DNA of 64,000 nt from assembly GCF_001746365.1 (NCBI RefSeq), contig NZ_MJAJ01000004.1:212190-276189 (forward strand), given 5' to 3'. A program made the translations under genes and the position numbers. Of the stretch, positions 45,366 to 53,270 are shown piece after piece (positions within the stretch are counted from its first letter, which is position 1; each line of letters opens with the position of its first letter). This DNA is from Streptomyces sp. LUP30. Its GTDB lineage: Bacteria; Actinomycetota; Actinomycetes; Streptomycetales; Streptomycetaceae. The notes beneath the pieces were generated by a model that was not told where the DNA came from, ran no database searches, and worked only from the letters and a program-made list of their open reading frames with translations.

Positions 45366-46219
45366 GAGCGGGGGAACCTGTACTCGGCGAGACGGGGACG
45401 GTAGGCCAGATAGGTCAGCGCGCCCGCGGCGGCGAGGACCGGCAGCGCGATCGCCACGTCGAGCGGGCGCAGCACGCACATCAGGACGTCCACCGAAGCG
45501 GTGGCCATCAGGGCGAGGATGAGCGCGGGGCTGGGATACCGCCGGAAGCGTCGGGCGAGGATGCGTACGGTCGCGCAGACCAGCAGCAGCATGACCGCCA
45601 GAGGCGCCGTGAACAGCGGCCACAGCAGACGGCGGTCGCGCCAGTCCGAGTCGAGCTGGACCTGCTTGGCGTCGCTCTCCACCTGCTGGAGATCGAGGAG
45701 CGACTGTTCGAGGCCGCCGGTGAACCGGACGGATTCCCTGCCCTGGTGTTCGCGCTCCGCGTGCAGCGACTCGCCGACCTTGCCGACGGCCGGGGCCCCC
45801 TCGAGGACCGCCGCGTTGGCCATCTGCACGCTCGTGGCCAACTGGCCCTGGACGAACTGGATATGGCTCAGTCCCCGCTTGCCGGCCCCGTTGCCCTCCG
45901 TCGCCGAGGTGAGATGGGAGCTGATGCGGGCGGCCGCGTTGGCGAAGTCGGCGCCGGCGCCGGTCAGGGAGATCGACACGGGGTCCTCGATCCGGGAGAC
46001 GGCTTCGAGCGCGGCCCTCGCTCTGATGGCCTGCTCGTGCGCCTGCCGGATGTCTTCCACGGCCTCCTGTGTGCGTCGGGAGGCGTCGATCTGCTCCTCG
46101 GCCCGGTCGGCCGCCACCAGACACAGCAACGTGGTCACGGCCAGCACGGCCAGCACGCCCGCCCTGAGCCGGCGCAGCACCACGACCGGATGGGATGCGC
46201 GCAGCCGTCTCCCGGTCAC
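45362..46219 (-). CDS. Membrane protein with helical extracytoplasmic domain
   Basis: A 285-residue protein with one N-terminal transmembrane helix (LRAGVLAVLAVTTLLCLVAA, about 15-35), a mostly helical outer domain of about 160 residues (EEQIDASRRTQEAVEDIRQA, QAIRARAALEAVSRIEDP), then three helices at the C-terminus (PLAVMLLLVCATVRILA and others). The layout resembles four-helix-bundle sensor domains. No catalytic domain is attached and the family was not recognised. The GTG start at 46219 overlaps the vWA stop (GTGA), and its own stop overlaps the lipoprotein start. A receptor-like partner of the binding protein is a plausible role. Confidence 0.75.
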   Translation of the reverse strand: MTGRRLRASHPVVVLRRLRAGVLAVLAVTTLLCLVAADRAEEQIDASRRTQEAVEDIRQAHEQAIRARAALEAVSRIEDPVSISLTGAGADFANAAARISSHLTSATEGNGAGKRGLSHIQFVQGQLATSVQMANAAVLEGAPAVGKVGESLHAEREHQGRESVRFTGGLEQSLLDLQQVESDAKQVQLDSDWRDRRLLWPLFTAPLAVMLLLVCATVRILARRFRRYPSPALILALMATASVDVLMCVLRPLDVAIALPVLAAAGALTYLAYRPRLAEYRFPRS

Positions 46220-47685
46220 AGCGCGTCCCTCGGCCCGTCGGCCGCGCCCGCGTCCCCGAGCCGGTGCCCGCACTCCTCGCAGAACCTGGCCCTCGGCGAC
46301 GAGGACCTCGTACCGCACCGGGGGCACACATGGGAGGCCCCGGCGTCCTGGAGCGGCCGGTCGTCCTCGTGCGGGTCCACCGGTCGTCTCGCGGTCTTCG
46401 TCGAGTCGACGCCGATCCCCAGTATCCGGCCCCGGGCGACGTCCCGCCGCACCCGCGGCAGGCCGTCGGGGCCGTCCGCGGCGATCGCGCGCAGCGACCG
46501 CAGGCGCGCGGTGTCCCGGAGGGATTCCGCGAGGCCGATCGCGAGGCGCAGTTCACGGTCGGCGCGTTCGAGGTCCCCGCGCAGCTGGGCGTCCGCGCAG
46601 GCGCGCATGGCCATGCCGAGTTCGCGTTCGTTCTCGACGCGGGTCAGGTCGGGGGAGCGGGCGATGCCGAAGCCGGGCGTCGAGCGGCGGCGCACGACCA
46701 TGGCGGCGCTCTCCGCGCAGGGCCGGCGGGTTCCGTCGGGGAACTCGGCGTGCAGGGTGATGCGGGCGGCACGCAGGGTCTCGTCCACGGTCAGGCTCCG
46801 GGGGTCGAAGCGCAGGGAGATCTGGTACTGACGGGTCTCCGGGGGCCAGGAGCCGAGAGGGACGTGCGTCTCCTCCCCCCGTTGCTGACGGGCCGTCAAC
46901 TCGGCTTCCACGGGCCGGGTCTGGCGCACGAAGGCGAGCTGGAAACGGCTGTTGAGGCGCAGGCCCAGATACACCCGGGGCACGACGATCCGCTGCGCCT
47001 CGCGCATCAGGCGGGCGAAGTCCTCGGTGAGGTCGGAGATGGTGACGACGGCCTCGGCGGAACCGTGCAGAGCCTCGGTGACGCGCAGGAGTTCGGTGTA
47101 ACGCCAGTCGTCGCCCAGGCCCCTGGCGTCGCAGACGAAGTGGTCGGTGCAGGACGCGAGGATCTCACCGAGCTGTTCGGGCGTCTCGTGCTCGTCCTTG
47201 CCGTCGGTGTACAGCACCGCATGGCGCACCGTGCCGGGGGACTCCACCGAGGCGAAGAGGCGGCGGGCGTGAGCCAGCCACTTCCCGATCGCCGTGCCGC
47301 CCTCGGCGAGCTGACCGGCCACCCGGAGCTTGGCGTCCTCCCGGGTGCGGGCGTCGACCCGGGCCAGGCCGCCCGTCGTCGGGAAGATCACGTCGGCCTC
47401 GTGGTTGCCCGCGACGACGGCCAGCAGGGTTCCGTCCCGCAAGGTGTCGATGGCCGCCCACATCGCACGTTTCGCCTCGTCCAGCTTGTGACCCGTCATC
47501 GACAGCGAGCGGTCCATGATGAGGATCTCGGCGTTCGGGGTCTGCGCGGACGGCCCCGCGACGGCGTCTGCCGTGACGGTGATCAGGGCGTCCGCGCGTC
47601 GCTCGTCGTAGGGCAGATCCGAGGGTGCGTCCACTTCCAGGGCGAAACCGAGCCCTAACGGCGACCTGTCCCCCACCGCCACCAT
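46216..47685 (-). CDS. von Willebrand factor A protein with C-terminal zinc ribbon
   Basis: A 489-residue cytoplasmic protein. The vWA domain covers about 45-240: MIDAS D58-x-S60-x-S62 in LIMDRSLSMTG, Thr in GGTAIGKWL and Asp in YTDGKDEHE, all intact for metal-dependent ligand binding. A beta-rich middle follows (VPRVYLGLRLNSRFQLAFVR). A zinc ribbon CPRCGTR...CEECGH is at about 450-475, the same type as in the neighbouring kinase. Codon 10 is TTA (47656-47658), so translation should depend on bldA tRNA. It follows the kinase gene by 67 bases and overlaps the membrane-protein gene. No MoxR ATPase is adjacent. Confidence 0.88.
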   Translation of the reverse strand: MVAVGDRSPLGLGFALEVDAPSDLPYDERRADALITVTADAVAGPSAQTPNAEILIMDRSLSMTGHKLDEAKRAMWAAIDTLRDGTLLAVVAGNHEADVIFPTTGGLARVDARTREDAKLRVAGQLAEGGTAIGKWLAHARRLFASVESPGTVRHAVLYTDGKDEHETPEQLGEILASCTDHFVCDARGLGDDWRYTELLRVTEALHGSAEAVVTISDLTEDFARLMREAQRIVVPRVYLGLRLNSRFQLAFVRQTRPVEAELTARQQRGEETHVPLGSWPPETRQYQISLRFDPRSLTVDETLRAARITLHAEFPDGTRRPCAESAAMVVRRRSTPGFGIARSPDLTRVENERELGMAMRACADAQLRGDLERADRELRLAIGLAESLRDTARLRSLRAIAADGPDGLPRVRRDVARGRILGIGVDSTKTARRPVDPHEDDRPLQDAGASHVCPRCGTRSSSPRARFCEECGHRLGDAGAADGPRDAL

Positions 47686-47752
47686 CCGATCGTGTCGCTG
47701 TGCGTTTCCTTACGGAGCGTGCGGGCCTTCTCGACGGAACGTGCAAGGGAGC

Positions 47753-49879
47753 TTAACCTGCCGGGCGTTGCCCCGACACGGGAACGACCCGTTCTGCACG
47801 CTTTCCGCGACGTCCCCAAGTCAGCGCCGGACGCAGCCGGTTGGCCAGGTCCACCAGTGCGACGTACTCGCGCTCGGTCGGGGCGTGCCGGCCGAGCGCG
47901 CGGATCGCGTCGGACAGCTTCAGCCGGTCGCGGGTGCGCAGGAACTCCGCGTACTGGATCTCGGCCCGCAGGGCGGCGGCCGCCGCCTCGTCCACGTCGA
48001 GGCCGGGCAGGTCCGCCCGGGCCCGCGCCACGTCGTCCTCGGTCGGCGCCGGGTGGCCGCGTTCCGGGACGACCATGACCCGCAGGCGTACGGCCGCCAC
48101 ACGCGCCTCGCGCTCGTAGCGGAACTCCCCGGCCAGCTGTTCGGCGACGGCCACCGCCTTCGTCCGCTCGCCCGCCAGCAGCAGGACGCGGGCCAGACCG
48201 AAGCCGGCCGCACCGAGCGCGGGGGTGGTGTCGAAGACCATCCCGTAGTGCGACCGCGCCAGCGCGCGGTCCCCCCGCAGCTCGGCGCAGAGACCGAGGC
48301 CGAGGAGCGGGATCAGCTCGCCGGGAAGCGCCCTGCGCACCTGGCCGAGCACGACGCCCGCCCGCCGGGGAGAGCCGTCGGCCAGTGCGATCAGGCCGCA
48401 GTACCAGTCGGACAGCCAGTGCCAGTCGGGCAGGCCCGCCGCCCGCAGGTGCGCTGCCGCCGCCGTCGCGTCCTTTCCGCGCAGGGCGAGCCGGATCTCG
48501 GCCAGCGCGCCGCCGGCCGCAGCCGTGACCGTCGGGTGGTCGGGATCGGACAGCGGGGCCGGAAGGGCGGCCGCGATGGCGCCCGGATCCGGCGAGGAGA
48601 ACGGCGCGGGCATCCTCAGCGACCCCCTCTCGTCCGGCTGCGCCTCGACCCAGTGGCCGAGGGGCCGGGCCGCGCCCAGCCCGCCGTGCAGCGAGCCGGC
48701 CATGGACCCGAACAGGGCCGACGGACGTGCCACCTGACGGCGCGTCGGCGGAGCCGCCACGACCTGCCGGATGACACCGCTGAGCTGCTCCGCGAACTGC
48801 CGGGCCGACACGAACCGCCACCACGGCCGCTCGGGGTCCGTGGCCCGCTCCAGCAGCAGGTGCAGCGAGTCGACGCCCGGCGCGGAGCGGTCCGTCCAGC
48901 GGGAGCGGCAGACCTCGCGCAGGGTCATGCCGAGTCCGAACAGGTCGAATCCGGGGGTGGGGCGCAGATGCTCCGGGTCGGTCTCCGGCGGCGCGTACGC
49001 CTCCGTGTACGCGACGACCTTCCCCGTGTCCTTCGTCCGGCTGCGCACCGCGCCGAAGTCGATGAGCCGCACCCGGTCGAGCGCGCCCGCCGGACCCTCC
49101 TCCCGGAAGCGGATGATGTTCAGCGGTTTGACGTCGCAGTGCAGCAGGCCCCGCGCGTGCAGGTAGTCGAGTGCCTGCAGGACGCGGACGCCGTGCGCGA
49201 GGAGGGTTTCCAGGCGGTCGCCGTCGCGGGCCGTGAGCGGCTCGCCCGGCACGTATTCGAGGACGAGGTGCGGCCCGTCGTGCTCGTAGCCCAGGATGCG
49301 GACGATGCTGTCGTGCCGGAGCCCGACCAGGACGTCCCGCTCGTGCCGGGCGGTCTTGGCCACCGACCTGTGCAGGGCCTTGAGGACGACCCGGGTCGCC
49401 AGATTGCGGTCATGGGCCAGATAGGCGGCGCCGTACGCTCCGGAGCCGAGGACGCGCTCGACCTCGTAACGGCCCGCGATGACCAGGCCGTTGGGCTGGG
49501 TGAAGTCGTAGGGATGGCCGCAGGCGGCGCAGAAACCCGCGATCCGGCCCGGCTCGTCGCCCTGACCGCGGCCGACCGGCAGCCCGCAGGGGGAAGAGGA
49601 GCAGAAGCGGTGCTCCTCGGCGACGGGGCCCGACGGGCTCGGCGGCACGTCCGGGGGCTGATCGGAGTCGACCAGGCCGAGGCCGTACCAGGGATCCGGC
49701 CGTACGTGCGCCACGCCGACGCCCGCGGTGACCCGCGCCGGCGGATCCGGCTCCCGCGTCTGCCGCGGCGGCGCGACGTCGTCCTGCGGCAGCGGCGGCC
49801 GGTCGCAGGCCGGGCAGAAGCCCTGGTCGTCGATCTGGCCGCGCCCGCAGTCGGGGCGGTTGCACATGGGAGGGCTCAT
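47753..49879 (-). CDS. PknG-like serine/threonine protein kinase with zinc ribbons and TPR
   Basis: A 708-residue cytoplasmic kinase. Residues 1-30 are a zinc ribbon (CNRPDCGRG, GFCPACDRP); a second Cys-rich segment lies near 90-125 (CSSSPCG, FCAACGHPY). The kinase domain spans about 135-400: glycine loop LGSGAYGAAY, Lys in RVVLKAL, catalytic loop LLHCDVKPLNI (HCD for HRD), LIDFGAV and APPE. From about 480 to the end there are TPR-like helices (GEFRYEREARVAAVRLR, AEIQYAEFLRTRDRLKLS). This order matches actinobacterial PknG. The protease gene ends 9 bases upstream. It probably phosphorylates operon partners such as the vWA protein. Confidence 0.9.
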   Translation of the reverse strand: MSPPMCNRPDCGRGQIDDQGFCPACDRPPLPQDDVAPPRQTREPDPPARVTAGVGVAHVRPDPWYGLGLVDSDQPPDVPPSPSGPVAEEHRFCSSSPCGLPVGRGQGDEPGRIAGFCAACGHPYDFTQPNGLVIAGRYEVERVLGSGAYGAAYLAHDRNLATRVVLKALHRSVAKTARHERDVLVGLRHDSIVRILGYEHDGPHLVLEYVPGEPLTARDGDRLETLLAHGVRVLQALDYLHARGLLHCDVKPLNIIRFREEGPAGALDRVRLIDFGAVRSRTKDTGKVVAYTEAYAPPETDPEHLRPTPGFDLFGLGMTLREVCRSRWTDRSAPGVDSLHLLLERATDPERPWWRFVSARQFAEQLSGVIRQVVAAPPTRRQVARPSALFGSMAGSLHGGLGAARPLGHWVEAQPDERGSLRMPAPFSSPDPGAIAAALPAPLSDPDHPTVTAAAGGALAEIRLALRGKDATAAAAHLRAAGLPDWHWLSDWYCGLIALADGSPRRAGVVLGQVRRALPGELIPLLGLGLCAELRGDRALARSHYGMVFDTTPALGAAGFGLARVLLLAGERTKAVAVAEQLAGEFRYEREARVAAVRLRVMVVPERGHPAPTEDDVARARADLPGLDVDEAAAAALRAEIQYAEFLRTRDRLKLSDAIRALGRHAPTEREYVALVDLANRLRPALTWGRRGKRAERVVPVSGQRPAG

Positions 49880-49888
49880 CCCCGGCGG

Positions 49889-51604
49889 TCACCTTTCCTC
49901 TGATCGTCTTTCCTCCAACCGGCGGTCGACCTCGTCGATGTAGCGCCTGACCAGCGTGCGGGCGGCCCCCAGGTCGATCGGCTCGGTCTTCAGCGCGCGG
50001 AAGGCCGGGGCGTGCCGGTCGGCGAGGAGCCGGTCCTCGTCGCCGAAGTAGCGCGCGGCCCGCACGCGATGCAGCTCCAGGCGGGCGGTGAGGTCCTCGT
50101 GCGCCCCGAGCAGCCGGCGCAGGTCGTGATCGAACCGGGCCAGCACGGCGCGTGCGTCGTCGGCCCGCTCGTGGATCACGGCGAGTTCGGGGTTGGGCTC
50201 CGTCGCCCGGGCCACGGTCAGCCGGACCCGTAGCCGGGGTGCGGCGCGGGGCGGCAGCCGGGGCGCGGCGAAGAACCGCACGCCCCGTTCCCGGTGCAGC
50301 GCCGCGGCCGCGTCCTCCTCCGCCGCGAGCTGTCCGACGACCGTGTGGACCGCCGCGGCGGTCACGTTCCGGGTGGCGTCCCCGCGCAGCGGCTCGGGGT
50401 CCAGACACACGTCGTGGGCCAGATCGGCCGGCGTCACGCCCTCGAAGCCCAGGACCAGGCGGATGCCGCGGGACCGGGCCCGGGCGGCCAGCTGCCCCAG
50501 CAGCTCCCCGAGGAGCGCCTCCGGGTCCTGGGCGCGGTCGACGCCGCCCACCACCAGACAGGCGGGCGGCCTGCGGCGCAGCAGTTGCCGCGCCACCTCG
50601 CCGGGGTCACCGCCGGGCAGCCCGAACCGGCGCGTGAGGTATCCGCCGAGGTCGGCGACCGACCGGCCGCGCGCGTCGTAGGCCGCGTCGATGGTGCCGA
50701 GCCCGAGGACGGTGTCCCCGGGCGCGCCGGTGAGCTCGGCGTCGCTGACGGTGGCCCGGGCCGCCGGATCGGCCGTGCGCACCAGACGGACGAGCCAGGA
50801 GTCGCCCACCGCGGTCGTGCCGCCGGTGCCCACGACCACGGTGCCGCACCAGCCGCTGTCCAGCAGCCGGGTCAGCTCCTGCGTCAGCGCGAGCCGCAGC
50901 GGATCGCCCAGCACGTCGCCGCTCAGCTCGCCGCGCGAGGGGCCCAGTTCGTCGTTGCGGTCGCCGCCGGTGAACTCCTCGATCCGCGGCAGATACGTAA
51001 GGATCGTCTCCGTCGGCAGCATCCAGGCCGCCTTCGCGTCGCCGTTGACGTAGTCGGCCACCACGATGCCGATGACCCGGCCGTCGAACTCGCCGCCCAC
51101 CGCCATCGCCCCGGCGCCGGAGTACCCCCGCTCGATCCACGGGTCGCCCTCACGCATCCGCTTCAACAGGCCCCACTCGCCCTGCCGGTGGCCGGACCCC
51201 GCCAGCCGCGCGTCCGCCCCCATGCCGAACGGCTCGTCCTGGGGGAAGCCGTACACCTGGACCGTGCCGCCGGAGATGGGCGCCTTCCACAGCGTGGTCC
51301 GGGTGCCGCAGCCGGCCGGCTCGTCGAGTTCGAGCAGCGCCACGTCGCCGCGCTGCGTGTCATGGTCGTGCACCCATGTGCCCGGGGCCACGTGCGCGGT
51401 GCGGCTCCACTCCGGGCGGCACGCCACACTGCTGACCCGTACCGCAGAGGCCGCGGACCCGGGCGCGGCCCCGGCGTACCGGACCACATGGGCGCAGGTG
51501 AGCACATGCCGGTCGTCGAGCAGCACTCCCGCGCCGCAGGGCGCGCCTTCCGCGTCGTCCACTCTCACGCGCCACGGGCGGTCACTGTGGTGATGCAGCG
51601 CCAT
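49889..51604 (-). CDS. Trypsin-like protease fused to a degenerate STAND-like NTPase domain
   Basis: A 571-residue cytoplasmic protein. Residues about 10-205 are a trypsin-like domain with His39 (VLTCAHVV), Asp87 (RGDVALLEL) and Ser162 (RGYSGAGAM). The next 200 residues look like a P-loop NTPase without working motifs: TVVVGTGGTTAVGDSWLVRL in place of Walker A (no Lys) and PACLVVGGVDRAQD in place of Walker B, then IRLVLGFEGVTP. A charged helical tail follows. This resembles the inactive STAND modules found with proteases in conflict systems. I chose the ATG at 51604; a TACCGT box 7 bases upstream suggests a leaderless mRNA. First gene of the six-gene operon. Confidence 0.82.
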   Translation of the reverse strand: MALHHHSDRPWRVRVDDAEGAPCGAGVLLDDRHVLTCAHVVRYAGAAPGSAASAVRVSSVACRPEWSRTAHVAPGTWVHDHDTQRGDVALLELDEPAGCGTRTTLWKAPISGGTVQVYGFPQDEPFGMGADARLAGSGHRQGEWGLLKRMREGDPWIERGYSGAGAMAVGGEFDGRVIGIVVADYVNGDAKAAWMLPTETILTYLPRIEEFTGGDRNDELGPSRGELSGDVLGDPLRLALTQELTRLLDSGWCGTVVVGTGGTTAVGDSWLVRLVRTADPAARATVSDAELTGAPGDTVLGLGTIDAAYDARGRSVADLGGYLTRRFGLPGGDPGEVARQLLRRRPPACLVVGGVDRAQDPEALLGELLGQLAARARSRGIRLVLGFEGVTPADLAHDVCLDPEPLRGDATRNVTAAAVHTVVGQLAAEEDAAAALHRERGVRFFAAPRLPPRAAPRLRVRLTVARATEPNPELAVIHERADDARAVLARFDHDLRRLLGAHEDLTARLELHRVRAARYFGDEDRLLADRHAPAFRALKTEPIDLGAARTLVRRYIDEVDRRLEERRSEER

Positions 51605-51610
51605 ACGCCC

Positions 51611-51616
51611 ACGGTA
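51611..51616 (-). promoter_or_regulatory. Possible -10 box of the six-gene operon
   Basis: Minus-strand TACCGT fits TANNNT and would place the transcript start at or next to the ATG at 51604, giving a leaderless mRNA. No clear -35 box is seen. Confidence 0.3.
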
Positions 51617-51747
51617 TGGCAACCCGCTTCACATTGCCGGGGGTTGGGGAGACGGGGTCGATTCCGGCCGGGGTGGCAGCGGGGTGGGAACGGGTCGTCG
51701 GGGCCGGGACGGGGGGCGGGGTGACGTGGTGGGCGCGACCCGGCGTG

Positions 51748-53004
51748 TCAGGTCCGGCTGCGGGCCGGATCCCGCTCGGAGTCCTGCTGCGGGACGAGGT
51801 CGTGCCGGGGAAGCAGGACGGGGGTGACCAGCATGAGGACACCGGCGACGGCGATCGCGGTGCGGGGGCCGACGGCGGCGGCGAGCAGCCCCCACAGACC
51901 GGTCAGGGCCGCGATGGTCACCTTGCTGGTGACCGACCACGCAGACAGGGTGCGGGCGACCCGGTCCGTCGGTGTCCGGTCGAGCCGGTAGGCGGCGAAC
52001 ACCGGGGTGAACACGCCCATGCAGGCGATCAGCCCGAACTCCACCGCCACGACCAGGACGAGCCCGGCCGTCCCCGGCCGGACGAAGGCCAGCCCGAGGG
52101 ACCAGCACGCGCGCAGCGTCCCGGCGGTGAGCATGACCCTGTGCCGCCCGAACCGCGCCACGAGCGGGCGGGCCAGCCGCGAGCCGAGGATGCCGCCGAG
52201 GCACGGCAGACCGAAGGCCAGACCGTACTGCCAGGGGGCGAAGCCGAGATCGCCGAGCATGAGGACCGCCAGCAGCGGTGAGGTCGCCATGATCAGACCG
52301 CTGACGAGGACCGTGTTGAAGAACAGGGGCCGCAGGACCGGGTGGCCCAGGACGAACCGCCACCCTTCGAGCAGATCGCCCGGGCGGAGCCGTGCACCCG
52401 GACCGCCGGCGCGCACGGGACGGGGCTCGCCGCCGCCGATCGCGCGGATCCCCGCGGCCGACAGCAGATAGCTGACCGCGTCCGCCACGACGGTCGTCAC
52501 CGGCCCGAACAGCCCCATCGCGGCCGTGCCGACCGGCGGTCCGAGCACGGTGGCGGTCCAGTTCGTGGACTCGAACCGACCGTTCGCGACCACCAGGTCC
52601 TCCGGTCGCACGAGCGCCTTCAGATACGCGCCGCTCGCCGCGTTGAAGGCGATGTCGGCCGCCCCGACGACGACGGACACCACCAGGAGCTGGACGAAGG
52701 TCAGCAGACCGACCGCGTAGGCGGCGGGGACGCTCAGCAGCGCCGCGCACCGCGTCAGGTCCATCGCGATCATCACCGGACGCTTGCGGCGGAACTCCAC
52801 CCACGGCCCGAGCGGCACCGCGACCGCGGCCCCCACCGCGAGCCCTGCGGCGGCGAGCGCCGACACCTCGGTCGGCCCGGCGTGCAGCACCAGGATCGCG
52901 ATCAGGGCGAACGCGTCGAACGCGAGCCGGGTGCCGAACGCGCTGACCGCGTATGCCGCCCACAGCCACCCGAACCGCCGGCCCAACGGCCTCCCGCCCA
53001 CCAT
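51748..53004 (-). CDS. MFS transporter
   Basis: A 418-residue transporter with about 12 hydrophobic helices. It starts PLGRRFGWLWAAYAVSAFGT and has the conserved loop 2-3 region EFRRKRPVMIAMDLTR, then QYGLAFGLPCLGGILGSRLA in the second half. The pattern is that of MFS_3/enterobactin-exporter-like or macrolide-efflux-like proteins. The ATG has GAGGAG about 10 bases upstream. It is divergent from a LysR gene, with shared ACAACC sites, and the leader carries 23-bp G-rich repeats. Likely a drug or metabolite exporter controlled by that regulator. Confidence 0.88.
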   Translation of the reverse strand: MVGGRPLGRRFGWLWAAYAVSAFGTRLAFDAFALIAILVLHAGPTEVSALAAAGLAVGAAVAVPLGPWVEFRRKRPVMIAMDLTRCAALLSVPAAYAVGLLTFVQLLVVSVVVGAADIAFNAASGAYLKALVRPEDLVVANGRFESTNWTATVLGPPVGTAAMGLFGPVTTVVADAVSYLLSAAGIRAIGGGEPRPVRAGGPGARLRPGDLLEGWRFVLGHPVLRPLFFNTVLVSGLIMATSPLLAVLMLGDLGFAPWQYGLAFGLPCLGGILGSRLARPLVARFGRHRVMLTAGTLRACWSLGLAFVRPGTAGLVLVVAVEFGLIACMGVFTPVFAAYRLDRTPTDRVARTLSAWSVTSKVTIAALTGLWGLLAAAVGPRTAIAVAGVLMLVTPVLLPRHDLVPQQDSERDPARSRT

Positions 53005-53056
53005 GCTCAGCGCGCTCCTCTGCCGTATCCGTCCGAACCCCCGGGCGGCGCCCCGC

Positions 53057-53148
53057 CCGCCCCTGACCGCGACCGGGCCCCGCCCCTGACCGCGACCGGG
53101 CCCCGCCCCTGACCGCGACCGGGCCCCGCCCCTGACGGCGGCCGGGCT
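53057..53148. repeat. 23-bp tandem repeat in the MFS leader
   Basis: Three identical 23-bp units (53057-53079, 53080-53102, 53103-53125) and one diverged copy (53126-53148), each with the core CCCCTGACCGCGACCGGG. Read in the MFS mRNA direction the units contain GGGGCGGGG, so they could form a G-quadruplex or mimic ribosome-binding sites. Confidence 0.85.
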
Positions 53149-53185
53149 CCGCCGCGGCGCCGGTCGGGTCCGGCCCGTGGGGGAG

Positions 53186-53215
53186 AGCTAAGCGAGCGGG
53201 ACAACCGCAGGTCAA
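53186..53215 (-). promoter_or_regulatory. Probable MFS promoter
   Basis: On the minus strand TTGACC and TTAGCT are separated by 18 bases. It would give a leader of about 175 bases covering the 23-bp repeats. One ACAACC site lies between the two boxes. Confidence 0.4.
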
Positions 53216-53253
53216 ACAACCGCGGCGCCCGCAGGGCACAACCACGCGTTGTG
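53201..53253. promoter_or_regulatory. LysR binding region between MFS and lysR
   Basis: Three ACAACC half-sites lie at 53201, 53216 and 53238. The last is part of a 17-bp inverted repeat, CACAAC-N5-GTTGTG (53237-53253), ending 17 bases before the lysR start. This arrangement fits autoregulation of the LysR gene and control of the MFS gene. Confidence 0.5.
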
Positions 53254-53270
53254 AACTAGGGTGCGTCGGC

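Noticed and set aside
50990..51010. Apparent TTA in the protease gene
   Set aside because: The minus-strand TTA letters span CTT-ACG in the true frame. Similar cases in the GH5, kinase and vWA genes (GTT-TAC, CGT-TAC) were also out of frame.
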